A stretch of 64,000 nucleotides of DNA from FEB-7 sp963698265 (GTDB taxonomy: Bacteria > Pseudomonadota > Gammaproteobacteria > Burkholderiales > Usitatibacteraceae): assembly GCA_963698265.1 (NCBI GenBank), contig CAVOQC010000002.1:310001-374000 (forward strand), in the 5' to 3' direction. Positions 8,292 through 15,509 of the stretch are shown here, in pieces. Position numbers and translations under genes: made by a program. The notes beneath the pieces are model-generated. The model was not told the DNA's origin, searched no databases, and saw nothing but the letters and a program-made list of their open reading frames with translations. Each line of letters starts with the position of its first letter. Position 1 is the first letter of the stretch.

Positions 8292-9682
8292 TCAAGAAGT
8301 TCATCTCCCGCGTGTTCGGCCGCGGCGCGAAGCAGGCGGCCCACGAGTCGAGGCCCGTGGTCTACGGCCCCGACAAGCACCACGTCCGCAAGGATCACAT
8401 CAGCCGCGGGGCGAGGAAGACCTGCGAGGAGTTGCAGCGGGCCGGCCACACCGCCTTCGTGGTGGGCGGCGCCGTGCGCGACCTGATCCTGGGCATGCAG
8501 CCCGAGGACTACGACGTGGCCACCAGCGCCCACCCGGACGAGGTGCGCTCGCTCTTCCGGCGCTCGCGCATCATCGGCCGGCGCTTCCAGATCGTGCACG
8601 TGATGTGGGGCGCGGAGACGGTGGAGGTCTCCACCTACCGCGCGCACTTCACCGTGAAGGCCCCCGAGAGCGAGGACGAACGCGACCGGCAGGACGCGCA
8701 CGGGCGCGTGCTCTCCGACAACGTCTTCGGCACCCAGGCCGAGGACGCCGTGCGCCGCGACTTCACCGTGAACGCGCTCTTCTACGACCCGGTGAAGGAA
8801 GAGGTCTGGGACTACCAGCACGGCGTGAAGGATCTCGTCGCCCGCAAGCTCGTGATGATCGGCGACGCGGCCACGCGCTACCGCGAGGACCCGGTGCGGA
8901 TGCTGCGCGCGGCGCGCCTGTCGGCGAAGCTTGGCCTCGCCATAGAGCCGGGAACGGCCGCACCGATCCGGGAGCTGAAGCACCTGCTGGAGAACGTGCC
9001 GCAGGCGCGCCTCTTCGAGGAAATCCTCAAGATGCTGCTCTCCGGCAACGCCGTGGCCTGCGTGCAGCGGCTTCGCGAGCTGGAGCTCCACCACGGGCTG
9101 CTGCCGCTGCTCGACGACGCGCTGGAGGACCCGGCCACGGGCCCCTTCGCCATGGCCGCGCTCAAGGCGACCGACGACCGGCTGCGCGAAGGCAAGCCCG
9201 TTTCGCCCGCGTTCCTCCTGGCAGCCCTCCTGTGGGGCCGCGTGGAGCGGCGCTGGCACGAGCTCGAGGACAAGGGCCAGCCCTCGACGCCCTCGCTGCA
9301 CTCTGCGATGCACGACGCGCTCGACGCCCAGCGCGAGTCGCTCGCGGTTCCGCGCCGCTTCGACGCGACGATGAAGGAGCTGTGGCTGCTGCAGCCGCGC
9401 TTCCTGCAGCGCGGCGGCACGCGGCCCTTCCGCCTCCTCGAGCACCCGCGATTCCGCGCCGCCTACGATTTCTTCGAGCTGCGCGCGAAGGCCGGCAACG
9501 CGCCGCTGGAAACCGCCGAGTGGTGGGAGCGGTTCCAGTTCGCGCCGGGCGAGGAACGCGAACGCATGCTGCATGCGGACGACGGGCCGAAGAAGAAGAA
9601 GCGCCGCCGGCGCGGCGGCAGGCGCCGCGCGGAAGACGGCGCCTCCCCGGAGGAGATCGCTCCCGGGGGCGACGACGAATGA
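8288..9682 (+). CDS. pcnB: Poly(A) polymerase I PcnB
   Basis: The enzyme adds 3' poly(A) tails to RNA, promoting decay. The 464-residue protein has the class II nucleotidyltransferase head: HTAFVVGGAVRDLILGMQPEDYDVATSA with the catalytic DxD-type aspartates, then RRDFTVNALFYDP, and the RNA-binding segment RYREDPVRMLRAARLSAKLG that separates poly(A) polymerase and CCA enzymes from other nucleotidyltransferases. The C-terminus is strongly basic (KKKKRRRRGGRRR), typical of PcnB rather than of a CCA-adding enzyme. The ATG overlaps the preceding HAD stop, and its stop overlaps the folK start. Confidence 0.94.
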   Translation: MIKKFISRVFGRGAKQAAHESRPVVYGPDKHHVRKDHISRGARKTCEELQRAGHTAFVVGGAVRDLILGMQPEDYDVATSAHPDEVRSLFRRSRIIGRRFQIVHVMWGAETVEVSTYRAHFTVKAPESEDERDRQDAHGRVLSDNVFGTQAEDAVRRDFTVNALFYDPVKEEVWDYQHGVKDLVARKLVMIGDAATRYREDPVRMLRAARLSAKLGLAIEPGTAAPIRELKHLLENVPQARLFEEILKMLLSGNAVACVQRLRELELHHGLLPLLDDALEDPATGPFAMAALKATDDRLREGKPVSPAFLLAALLWGRVERRWHELEDKGQPSTPSLHSAMHDALDAQRESLAVPRRFDATMKELWLLQPRFLQRGGTRPFRLLEHPRFRAAYDFFELRAKAGNAPLETAEWWERFQFAPGEERERMLHADDGPKKKKRRRRGGRRRAEDGASPEEIAPGGDDE

Positions 9683-10170
9683 CCACGCGGGCGGTGATCG
9701 CGCTCGGCGCGAACCTGGACGACCCGGAGGCGCGCGTGCGCGCGGCCTTCGACGAGGTGGGGGCGCTGCCGTCCACGCGGCCCGTGGCCCGCTCGCCGCT
9801 CTACCGCACGGCTCCGGTGGGCTTCGTCGACCAGCCCGCGTTCGTGAACGCCTGCCTGCTGGTGGAGACCGCCCTCGGCCCGCGCAGGCTCCTCGACGAA
9901 CTCCTCGCGATCGAGCGCCGGCACGGGCGCGTGCGCGACATTCCCAACGGCCCGCGCACGCTCGACCTGGACATCGTGCTCTACGGCGACACGGACATGC
10001 ACGAGCACGGCCTCACGATTCCCCACCCGCGCGCGCACGAGCGGGCCTTCGTCCTCGCGCCGTTGCTCGACGTCTGGCCCGATGCGATCATCCCGGGGCG
10101 CGGCGCGGCCGCGTCGTTTCGCGATGCGGTTCGCGGCCAGGCGATCGAAAGGCTCCGGGACACGCCATGA
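9679..10170 (+). CDS. folK: 6-hydroxymethyl-7,8-dihydropterin pyrophosphokinase FolK
   Basis: FolK pyrophosphorylates hydroxymethyl-dihydropterin in folate synthesis. At 163 residues it is of normal size. Key motifs are ALGANLDDPE near the start, SPLYRTAPVGFVDQPAFVNAC, and the ATP/Mg-binding RxxxxGPRTLDLDIVLYG segment followed by IPHPRAHERAFVLAPL. Start and stop overlap the neighbours (ATGA on both sides), so it is translated within the hda-panD operon. Confidence 0.96.
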   Translation: MTTRAVIALGANLDDPEARVRAAFDEVGALPSTRPVARSPLYRTAPVGFVDQPAFVNACLLVETALGPRRLLDELLAIERRHGRVRDIPNGPRTLDLDIVLYGDTDMHEHGLTIPHPRAHERAFVLAPLLDVWPDAIIPGRGAAASFRDAVRGQAIERLRDTP

Positions 10171-10796
10171 AACACCGCTTCATCGTGGTCGAGGGCCCCA
10201 TCGGCTGCGGCAAGACCAGCCTTGCGAAGCTCCTGGCCCGGCGGCTGGGCGCGGGCGTGGTGCTCGAGGAGCCCGAGGCGAATCCCTTCCTGCCGCTCTT
10301 CTACCGGGACATGAAGCGCCACGCGCTCTCGACCCAGCTCTTCTTCCTCTTCCAGCGCCTGCAGCAGCTCGAGGGCCTTCGCCAGCCCGATCTCTTCGGC
10401 AAGCCCACGGTCGCCGACTTTGCGCTTCAGAAGGACCCGCTCTTCGCCCGGCTCACGCTGGACGACAACGAGTTCGGCCTCTACACGCGCATCTTCGAGC
10501 ACGTGCGCCCGCAGGCGCCGAGCCCGGACCTCGTGATCTACCTGCAGGCGAAGGTGGAGACGCTGCTCGACCGCCTCAAGCGCCGCGGCAATCCCATGGA
10601 GGCGGGGATATCCGACGACTACCTGCGCGCGCTGTCGGACACCTACACGCGCTACTTCTACAATTACGAGGACAGCGCGCTCCTGATCGTGAACAGCGAG
10701 CGGCTCAACTTCGTGGACGTGCCGGAGCACCTGGACCTGCTGATCGAGCGGGTGCAGTCTATCCGGGGCGGGCGCGAGTTCTTCAACAAGGCCTAG
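10167..10796 (+). CDS. Deoxynucleoside kinase family protein
   Basis: A 209-residue P-loop kinase of the deoxyadenosine/deoxyguanosine kinase family, which phosphorylates deoxynucleosides for salvage. Walker A is EGPIGCGKTSLAKLL. The family's conserved glutamate is in VVLEEPEANPFL. The DRY-like region appears as ADFALQKDPLFARLTL, and the arginine-rich lid is LLDRLKRRGNPMEAGI. The gene commonly lies between folK and panB in betaproteobacteria. Its ATG overlaps the folK stop and panB follows after 8 bp. The preferred nucleoside cannot be read from the sequence. Confidence 0.88.
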   Translation: MKHRFIVVEGPIGCGKTSLAKLLARRLGAGVVLEEPEANPFLPLFYRDMKRHALSTQLFFLFQRLQQLEGLRQPDLFGKPTVADFALQKDPLFARLTLDDNEFGLYTRIFEHVRPQAPSPDLVIYLQAKVETLLDRLKRRGNPMEAGISDDYLRALSDTYTRYFYNYEDSALLIVNSERLNFVDVPEHLDLLIERVQSIRGGREFFNKA

Positions 10797-10804
10797 GAGT
10801 TTCC

Positions 10805-11596
10805 ATGCGAGTCACCCTCCCCAAGCTCCAGGAGCGCGCGCGCGGCGGCGAGAAGCTCGTCATGCTCACCTGCTACGACGCGAGCTTCGCCGCCATCTCC
10901 GATGCCGCGGGCGTCGATATCCTCCTCGTCGGCGACTCGCTCGGCATGGTGATCCAGGGCCACGATTCGACGCTGCCCGTGACGATGGAGGAGACGCTGT
11001 ACCACGTCCGCGCCGTCGCCCGCGGGAGCGCCAATGCGCTGTTGCTCGCCGACATGCCCTTCGGCAGCTTCCAGGAGTCTCCGGAGCAGGCCTTCCGCAA
11101 TGCCGCGCGCCTCATGGCCGCCGGGGCGCAGATGGTGAAGCTCGAGGGCGGCGCCACGATGGTCGAGACCACGCGCTTCCTCGTGGAGCGCGGCATCCCG
11201 GTATGCGCGCACATCGGCCTCACGCCGCAGTCGGTGCACACGCTGGGCGGCTACCGCGTGCAGGGCCGCGACGACGACACCGCGGGGCGGCTGGTGGAGG
11301 ACGCGAAGGCACTGGAGGCGGCCGGTGCCGCGATCGTGCTGATGGAGGCGATGCCGGCCTCGGTGGCGAAGCGGGTGACGGACGCGCTTTCCGTGCCGAC
11401 CATCGGCATCGGCGCCGGCGTGGACGTCTCGGGCCAGGTGCTCGTGGTCTACGACATGCTCGACATCTACCCGGGCCGCAAGGCCCGCTTCGTGAAGAAC
11501 TTCATGGTGGACGCGCCTTCGGTGAAGGCTGCGATCGAGGCCTACGTGAAGGCGGTCAAGGCGAAGGCCTTCCCCGGGCCCGAGCACTGCTTCTGA
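10805..11596 (+). CDS. panB: 3-methyl-2-oxobutanoate hydroxymethyltransferase PanB
   Basis: PanB makes ketopantoate from alpha-ketoisovalerate using methylene-THF. The 263-residue TIM barrel shows MLTCYDASFAAI, the Mg-binding LLVGDSLGMVIQGHDST, ADMPFGSFQ, VKLEGG and the catalytic Glu region VLMEAMPASVAKRVT, ending in PTIGIGAG. The ATG is chosen because it fits the PanB N-terminus (MRVTLPKLQERARGGEKLVMLT); the upstream open frame is a shadow of the kinase gene. It is followed 13 bp later by panC. Confidence 0.96.
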   Translation: MRVTLPKLQERARGGEKLVMLTCYDASFAAISDAAGVDILLVGDSLGMVIQGHDSTLPVTMEETLYHVRAVARGSANALLLADMPFGSFQESPEQAFRNAARLMAAGAQMVKLEGGATMVETTRFLVERGIPVCAHIGLTPQSVHTLGGYRVQGRDDDTAGRLVEDAKALEAAGAAIVLMEAMPASVAKRVTDALSVPTIGIGAGVDVSGQVLVVYDMLDIYPGRKARFVKNFMVDAPSVKAAIEAYVKAVKAKAFPGPEHCF

Positions 11597-11609
11597 CGGG
11601 GAGAGCCGC

Positions 11610-12440
11610 GTGGACCTGATTCACCGCGTCGCCCAGCTGCGCGCGCGCCTCGCGGGCGAGCCCTCGGTCGCGCTCGTGCCGACGATGGGAAACCTGCACG
11701 CCGGGCACCTGTCGCTGGTGGCCGAGGCGAAGCGGCACGCGGGCTGCGTCGTCACCTCGATCTTCGTCAACCGCCTGCAGTTCGAGCCGGGCGGGGATTT
11801 CGACCGCTACCCGCGATCCATCGAAGGCGATTGCGCCGCGCTCGAGCGCGCGGGCTGCCACGTGGTCTTCGCGCCGGACGAGGCCGAACTCTATCCGGAG
11901 CCCCAGGAGATCCGCATCGTGCCGCCGGAATCGGCGCGGCAGCTGTGCGGCGACTTCCGTCCGGGGCATTTCGAGGGTGTCGCGACGGTGGTCGCGAAAT
12001 TGTTCAATATTGTTGCACCGCACACTGCCGTTTTCGGGCGCAAGGACTACCAGCAGCTCTACGTGATCCGGGCCCTGGTGCGGCAGTTGAACTACCCCGT
12101 CGCGATCGTCGGGGCGGAAACGGTGCGCGAACCGGACGGTCTTGCCATGTCTTCCCGGAACGGCTACCTGTCCTCTGGAGAACGCACTGAAGCGGTGCGG
12201 CTCAATCGGAATCTCCGGCGGATCAAGGACCTGGTCGAAGGCGGGCGGCGCGACTTTGGTGCGATTTGCGCTTTCGCAATCAAGGACTTGACGTCGGCCG
12301 GGTGGCGCGTCGATTATGTTGCACTGCGCAATCAGTCTGGCCTGGCCCCTCCGGGCCCCGAAGACCGCGATCTGGTGGTCCTCGGGGCCGCCTGGATCGG
12401 CAAGACCCGGCTGATCGACAACCTCGACGTGCGCGCCTGA
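11610..12440 (+). CDS. panC: Pantothenate synthetase PanC
   Basis: PanC joins pantoate and beta-alanine using ATP via pantoyl adenylate. The 276-residue protein starts at a GTG with GGGGAG upstream. ATP-binding HIGH-type motif HAGHLSLV follows PTMGNL; FVNRLQFEPGGDFDRYPR binds pantoate, and FGRKDYQQLYVIR and the loop AMSSRNGYLS are also present. The stretch from about 11990 to 12330 uses more AT-ending codons than the flanks, but all motifs are intact. Confidence 0.95.
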   Translation: MDLIHRVAQLRARLAGEPSVALVPTMGNLHAGHLSLVAEAKRHAGCVVTSIFVNRLQFEPGGDFDRYPRSIEGDCAALERAGCHVVFAPDEAELYPEPQEIRIVPPESARQLCGDFRPGHFEGVATVVAKLFNIVAPHTAVFGRKDYQQLYVIRALVRQLNYPVAIVGAETVREPDGLAMSSRNGYLSSGERTEAVRLNRNLRRIKDLVEGGRRDFGAICAFAIKDLTSAGWRVDYVALRNQSGLAPPGPEDRDLVVLGAAWIGKTRLIDNLDVRA

Positions 12441-12533
12441 CGGGGCATGCCGGGGCCCGCGGAAAGTTTCGAGCCATTGCTCTAAAAAGGCCCGGTAGAC
12501 TGGCCACAGTCGTACCTGCCGAACGAGGAACAC

Positions 12534-12917
12534 ATGCAACGCACCATGCTCAAATCGAAGCTCCACCGCGTCACCTGCACGGGCTCGGACCTGCACTACG
12601 AAGGATCGTGCGCCATCGACCAGGCCCTCCTGGAGGCGGCGGACATCCGCGAGTACCAGCAGATCGCCATCTACAACGTGAACAACGGCGAGCGCTTCAC
12701 GACCTACGCCATCGCGGCCGAGCGCGGATCGGGGATCATCTCCGTGAACGGTGCCGCCGCCCACAAGGCACGCCGCGGCGACCTGCTGATCATCGCCTCC
12801 TACGCCGCGTACACGGAAGCCGAGGCGGCGAAGTACAAGCCGGACCTGGTCTACGTCGACGCGAACAACGCCATCCAGGACAAGCGCGGCTCGATTCCCG
12901 TGCAGATGGCCGCCTGA
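12534..12917 (+). CDS. panD: Aspartate 1-decarboxylase PanD
   Basis: PanD makes beta-alanine for pantothenate. This 127-residue proenzyme keeps the self-cleavage Gly24-Ser25 pair (YEGSCAID), from which the pyruvoyl cofactor forms, plus the N-terminal MLKSKLHRV and the RRGDLLIIASYA segment. Gene order panB-panC-panD places the whole beta-alanine branch together. A GAGGA site precedes the ATG, and the 93-bp spacer after panC holds a TAGACT element that could be an internal promoter. It ends the operon; a strong terminator follows. Confidence 0.96.
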   Translation: MQRTMLKSKLHRVTCTGSDLHYEGSCAIDQALLEAADIREYQQIAIYNVNNGERFTTYAIAAERGSGIISVNGAAAHKARRGDLLIIASYAAYTEAEAAKYKPDLVYVDANNAIQDKRGSIPVQMAA

Positions 12918-12943
12918 GCAGGCTCGCAGCGGCTTTACCCGCC

Positions 12944-12967
12944 ACGGGCGCCTTCGGGCGCCCGTTT
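12944..12967 (+). terminator. Rho-independent terminator after panD
   Basis: ACGGGCGCC and GGCGCCCGT form a perfect 9-bp stem closed by a TTCG tetraloop, and the stem runs into TTT. It closes the hda-panD operon before mlaE. Confidence 0.8.
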
Positions 12968-12997
12968 CGCTTCGCCGCAGCGCGGTATCATTCGCCC

Positions 12998-13798
12998 ATG
13001 CAAGCCACGACGCGACAGCGCAGTTCCCCGGGCCCGGGCGCGATGGTGCTCGCGGGCGTGACCGGCGCATGGCGCGGGATCCGCTTCGGTGGTGAGGCGC
13101 TGGCGGCGGCTCTCTCGCCCTCGACCTACACGCCGGCGGTCCGCCTGTCGGCCGCGCGCCAGGTCTGCGCCGCCGCCTGGGACGTGCTTCCGGGCGTGGT
13201 TCTCGTGTGCGCGCTGCTCAGCTGGGTGGTCATCCGGATCGTCTCGACTACCGCGCACGACTACGGCCTGTCGGCTTTCGCGCTCGACATCTTCGTGCGC
13301 TCGCTCGTGCTGGAACTCATCCCGCTCTTCATCGCGCTCTTTGTCGCCTTGCGCTCGGGGGCGGCGCTGGGGACCGAAGTCGCCCTGATGCGTGCCCGCT
13401 CCGGCGCGGAGCGGCCGCGTCTCGGGGAGGCCGAGGCGCTGCTTGCGGACCTGCTGCCGCGGGGCATCGGCAACGGCCTCGCGGTGCTCTCGCTCACGGC
13501 GATCGGCTGCGCGGTGGCGCTCGCCGTCGCCTACCTCGGCCTCTACGGCTTTTCGCCCTGGGGGCATGGGGCCTACGCGCGCGCCATCGGGCAGGTGTTC
13601 GATCCGGTGCTGCTCGCCGGGTTCGCGCTCAAGGTCTCGCTCTTCGCGCTTGCGGTCGGGGCGATCCCGGTCGCGACGAGCCTCGGAACGGCGCCCGACC
13701 TTCGCGACGTGCCGAAGGCGGCGCCGCGCGGGCTGGTGGTGCTCTTCGTGGGGCTCGCGCTGGTCGAGGCCGTCTCGCTCGCGGCGAAGTACGTCTGA
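12998..13798 (+). CDS. MlaE/Ttg2B-family ABC permease
   Basis: A 266-residue integral membrane permease with five or six hydrophobic segments. It has the MlaE-type central region (LVLELIPLFIALFVALRSGAALGTEVALMRA), which corresponds to the conserved PLLTALIVAGRSGSAIAAELGTM region of MlaE. Such permeases work with an MlaD-type lipid carrier and an MlaF ATPase to move phospholipids between membranes. Here mlaD follows directly but no mlaF-like ATPase gene is nearby, so the energy source must be encoded elsewhere or lost. The first 15 residues are polar and the ATG is the first good start after the panD terminator. Confidence 0.8.
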   Translation: MQATTRQRSSPGPGAMVLAGVTGAWRGIRFGGEALAAALSPSTYTPAVRLSAARQVCAAAWDVLPGVVLVCALLSWVVIRIVSTTAHDYGLSAFALDIFVRSLVLELIPLFIALFVALRSGAALGTEVALMRARSGAERPRLGEAEALLADLLPRGIGNGLAVLSLTAIGCAVALAVAYLGLYGFSPWGHGAYARAIGQVFDPVLLAGFALKVSLFALAVGAIPVATSLGTAPDLRDVPKAAPRGLVVLFVGLALVEAVSLAAKYV

Positions 13799-13814
13799 TG
13801 CGCGAAGGCCCCCT

Positions 13815-14822
13815 GTGACGCAACCCGACTCCCGCGACCCGCCCATGGAACCGACGACGACCACGGACGCCGAGACCCGCCGCGCCGAATTCAAGGCGAC
13901 GGTGCTGCTCGTCCTCCTCGCTGCGATCGTGATGGGGTTCGTCGCCTACGTCCTCTACGCCCGCGGTGTCTTCGAGAGCACGCAGAAGCTCGTGCTGATG
14001 GCCGACGACGGGGCCGGCGTCACCGTGGGCATGGATCTCACCTTCTCCGGGTTTCCCGTCGGGCGGGTGCAGCGCATCGAGCTCGCCACCGATGGCAAGG
14101 CGCGGATCGAGATCGACGTTCCCAGGAAGGATTCGAAGTGGCTGCGGGCCTCCAGTGTGTTCACGCTCGAGCGCAGCCTCGTCGGGGGGGCGCGGCTGCG
14201 CGCCTTCACCGGGAACCTCGAGGACAAGCCGCTGCCGGACGGCGCGATCCGGCAGGTGCTGCGCGGCGACGCGACGGAGGAGCTGCCCGGGCTCATCGCG
14301 ACCATGAAGCGGCTCCTCGAGAACCTCGAACGCATGTCGGGGGAGGAGTCCAGCCTCAACGCGAGTCTCGCCAACGTGCGGCGCCTCACCGACCGCATGA
14401 CCGGCCCGCAGGGCGCGCTCGGCGGATTGCTCGGCGGCGAGGAAAACGCGAGGAAGGTGATCGTCGCGATCGACCGCGCCAACGCGCTGCTCGCCTCGCT
14501 CGACGGGCTCGCGGGGCGCCTCGACCGCACGCTCGTGCGCGCCGACGAGAAGATCCTCGGCCCCGACGGCGTGGTGGACGAGGCCCGGAAGGTGGCGGTG
14601 CAGCTGAACGCCGTGCTCGTGGACGCGCGCGAGAGCCTGAAGAAGGTCGACGCGGTGCTCGCCGACGCGCAGAAGATCAGCGCGAGCACGAAGGCCGCGA
14701 CCGAGGACCTCGCCTCGCTGCGCGCGGAGGTCGAGGCGAGCCTGCGCCGCGTCTCGCTCCTCATCGATGACATCAACCGGCGCTGGCCCTTCGGCCGGGA
14801 CACCGAGGTGAAGCTGCCATGA
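13815..14822 (+). CDS. MlaD/MCE-domain lipid-binding protein
   Basis: A 335-residue protein with one N-terminal TM helix (VLLVLLAAIVMGFVAYVLY) and an MCE/MlaD domain (LVLMADDGAGVTVGMDLTFSGFPVGRVQRI), followed by a long alpha-helical tail that probably forms a periplasmic tunnel. The GTG at 13815 is preferred over the ATG at 13845 because a GAAGG site lies 6 bases upstream of the GTG, whereas the ATG has none. It follows the MlaE-type permease by 16 bp and overlaps the lipoprotein gene (ATGA). Together they look like a lipid transport unit of the PqiB/MlaD kind. Confidence 0.85.
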   Translation: MTQPDSRDPPMEPTTTTDAETRRAEFKATVLLVLLAAIVMGFVAYVLYARGVFESTQKLVLMADDGAGVTVGMDLTFSGFPVGRVQRIELATDGKARIEIDVPRKDSKWLRASSVFTLERSLVGGARLRAFTGNLEDKPLPDGAIRQVLRGDATEELPGLIATMKRLLENLERMSGEESSLNASLANVRRLTDRMTGPQGALGGLLGGEENARKVIVAIDRANALLASLDGLAGRLDRTLVRADEKILGPDGVVDEARKVAVQLNAVLVDARESLKKVDAVLADAQKISASTKAATEDLASLRAEVEASLRRVSLLIDDINRRWPFGRDTEVKLP

Positions 14823-15469
14823 GGGCAACCCTCGCGATGGCGCTCCTCGCGCTTGCCGCGTGCGCCGGTGCGCCGCCCGCGCCCGAATGGCAGCCGCGGG
14901 CCCACGGGGCGGTGCGCAATTTCGAGGCGGCGTACCTGGGCGGCCAGTCGCGGCTCGCGGAGCAGGAATTCGCGCGCGCGCGCTCAGCCCTCGCCGCCAC
15001 GGGGCGCGTGGACCTCGTCGCCCGTGCGGAACTCGTGCGCTGCGCGGCGCAGGTGGCGAGCCTCGATTTCGACGACTGCCCCGGTTTCGGGCCGCTTGCC
15101 GCCGATGTGCCCGCGGCGGAGCGCGCCTACGCGGCGTATCTCTCGGGCAAGGCCGGGTCCGGGGTGGATCTCGCGCTGCTGCCTGCGCATCACCGCGCGG
15201 TCGCGGCGGGAGACGGCTCCGCACTGGCCGCGATCGAGGATCCGTTCTCCCGGCTGATCGCCGCAGGCGTGCTGTTCCGCGCAGGCCGGGCTTCTCCGGC
15301 GACGATCGGCGTGGCGGTCGAGACCGCCTCCGCCCAGGGGTGGCGGCGCCCGCTCATCGCCTGGCTGGGCGTCCAGGCACGGCGCGCGCAGGAGGCGGGC
15401 GATCGCGAGGCCGAAGCGGCGATTCGCCGGCGCATCGGCCTTGCCGCGGGCGAAGGCGGCGCGCGCTGA
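14819..15469 (+). CDS. Putative outer-membrane lipoprotein of the MlaED unit
   Basis: The 216-residue product starts with a lipoprotein signal (MALLALAACAGAPP; lipobox ending at Cys15). The mature part is helical and alanine-rich, with TPR-like segments (AHGAVRNFEAAYLGGQSRLAEQEFARAR). It is translationally coupled to mlaD, so it is probably the outer-membrane partner of the lipid carrier, analogous in position to PqiC, though no clear homology can be seen. Confidence 0.7.
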   Translation: MRATLAMALLALAACAGAPPAPEWQPRAHGAVRNFEAAYLGGQSRLAEQEFARARSALAATGRVDLVARAELVRCAAQVASLDFDDCPGFGPLAADVPAAERAYAAYLSGKAGSGVDLALLPAHHRAVAAGDGSALAAIEDPFSRLIAAGVLFRAGRASPATIGVAVETASAQGWRRPLIAWLGVQARRAQEAGDREAEAAIRRRIGLAAGEGGAR

Positions 15470-15509
15470 CACCCGGTGTTCGACTCGGGGCTACCCCGCA
15501 CGGGTTGGA

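Noticed and set aside
11990..12330. AT-richer part of panC as a sign of gene transfer
   Set aside because: All catalytic motifs and the operon context are intact and the shift is modest; local codon drift is enough.
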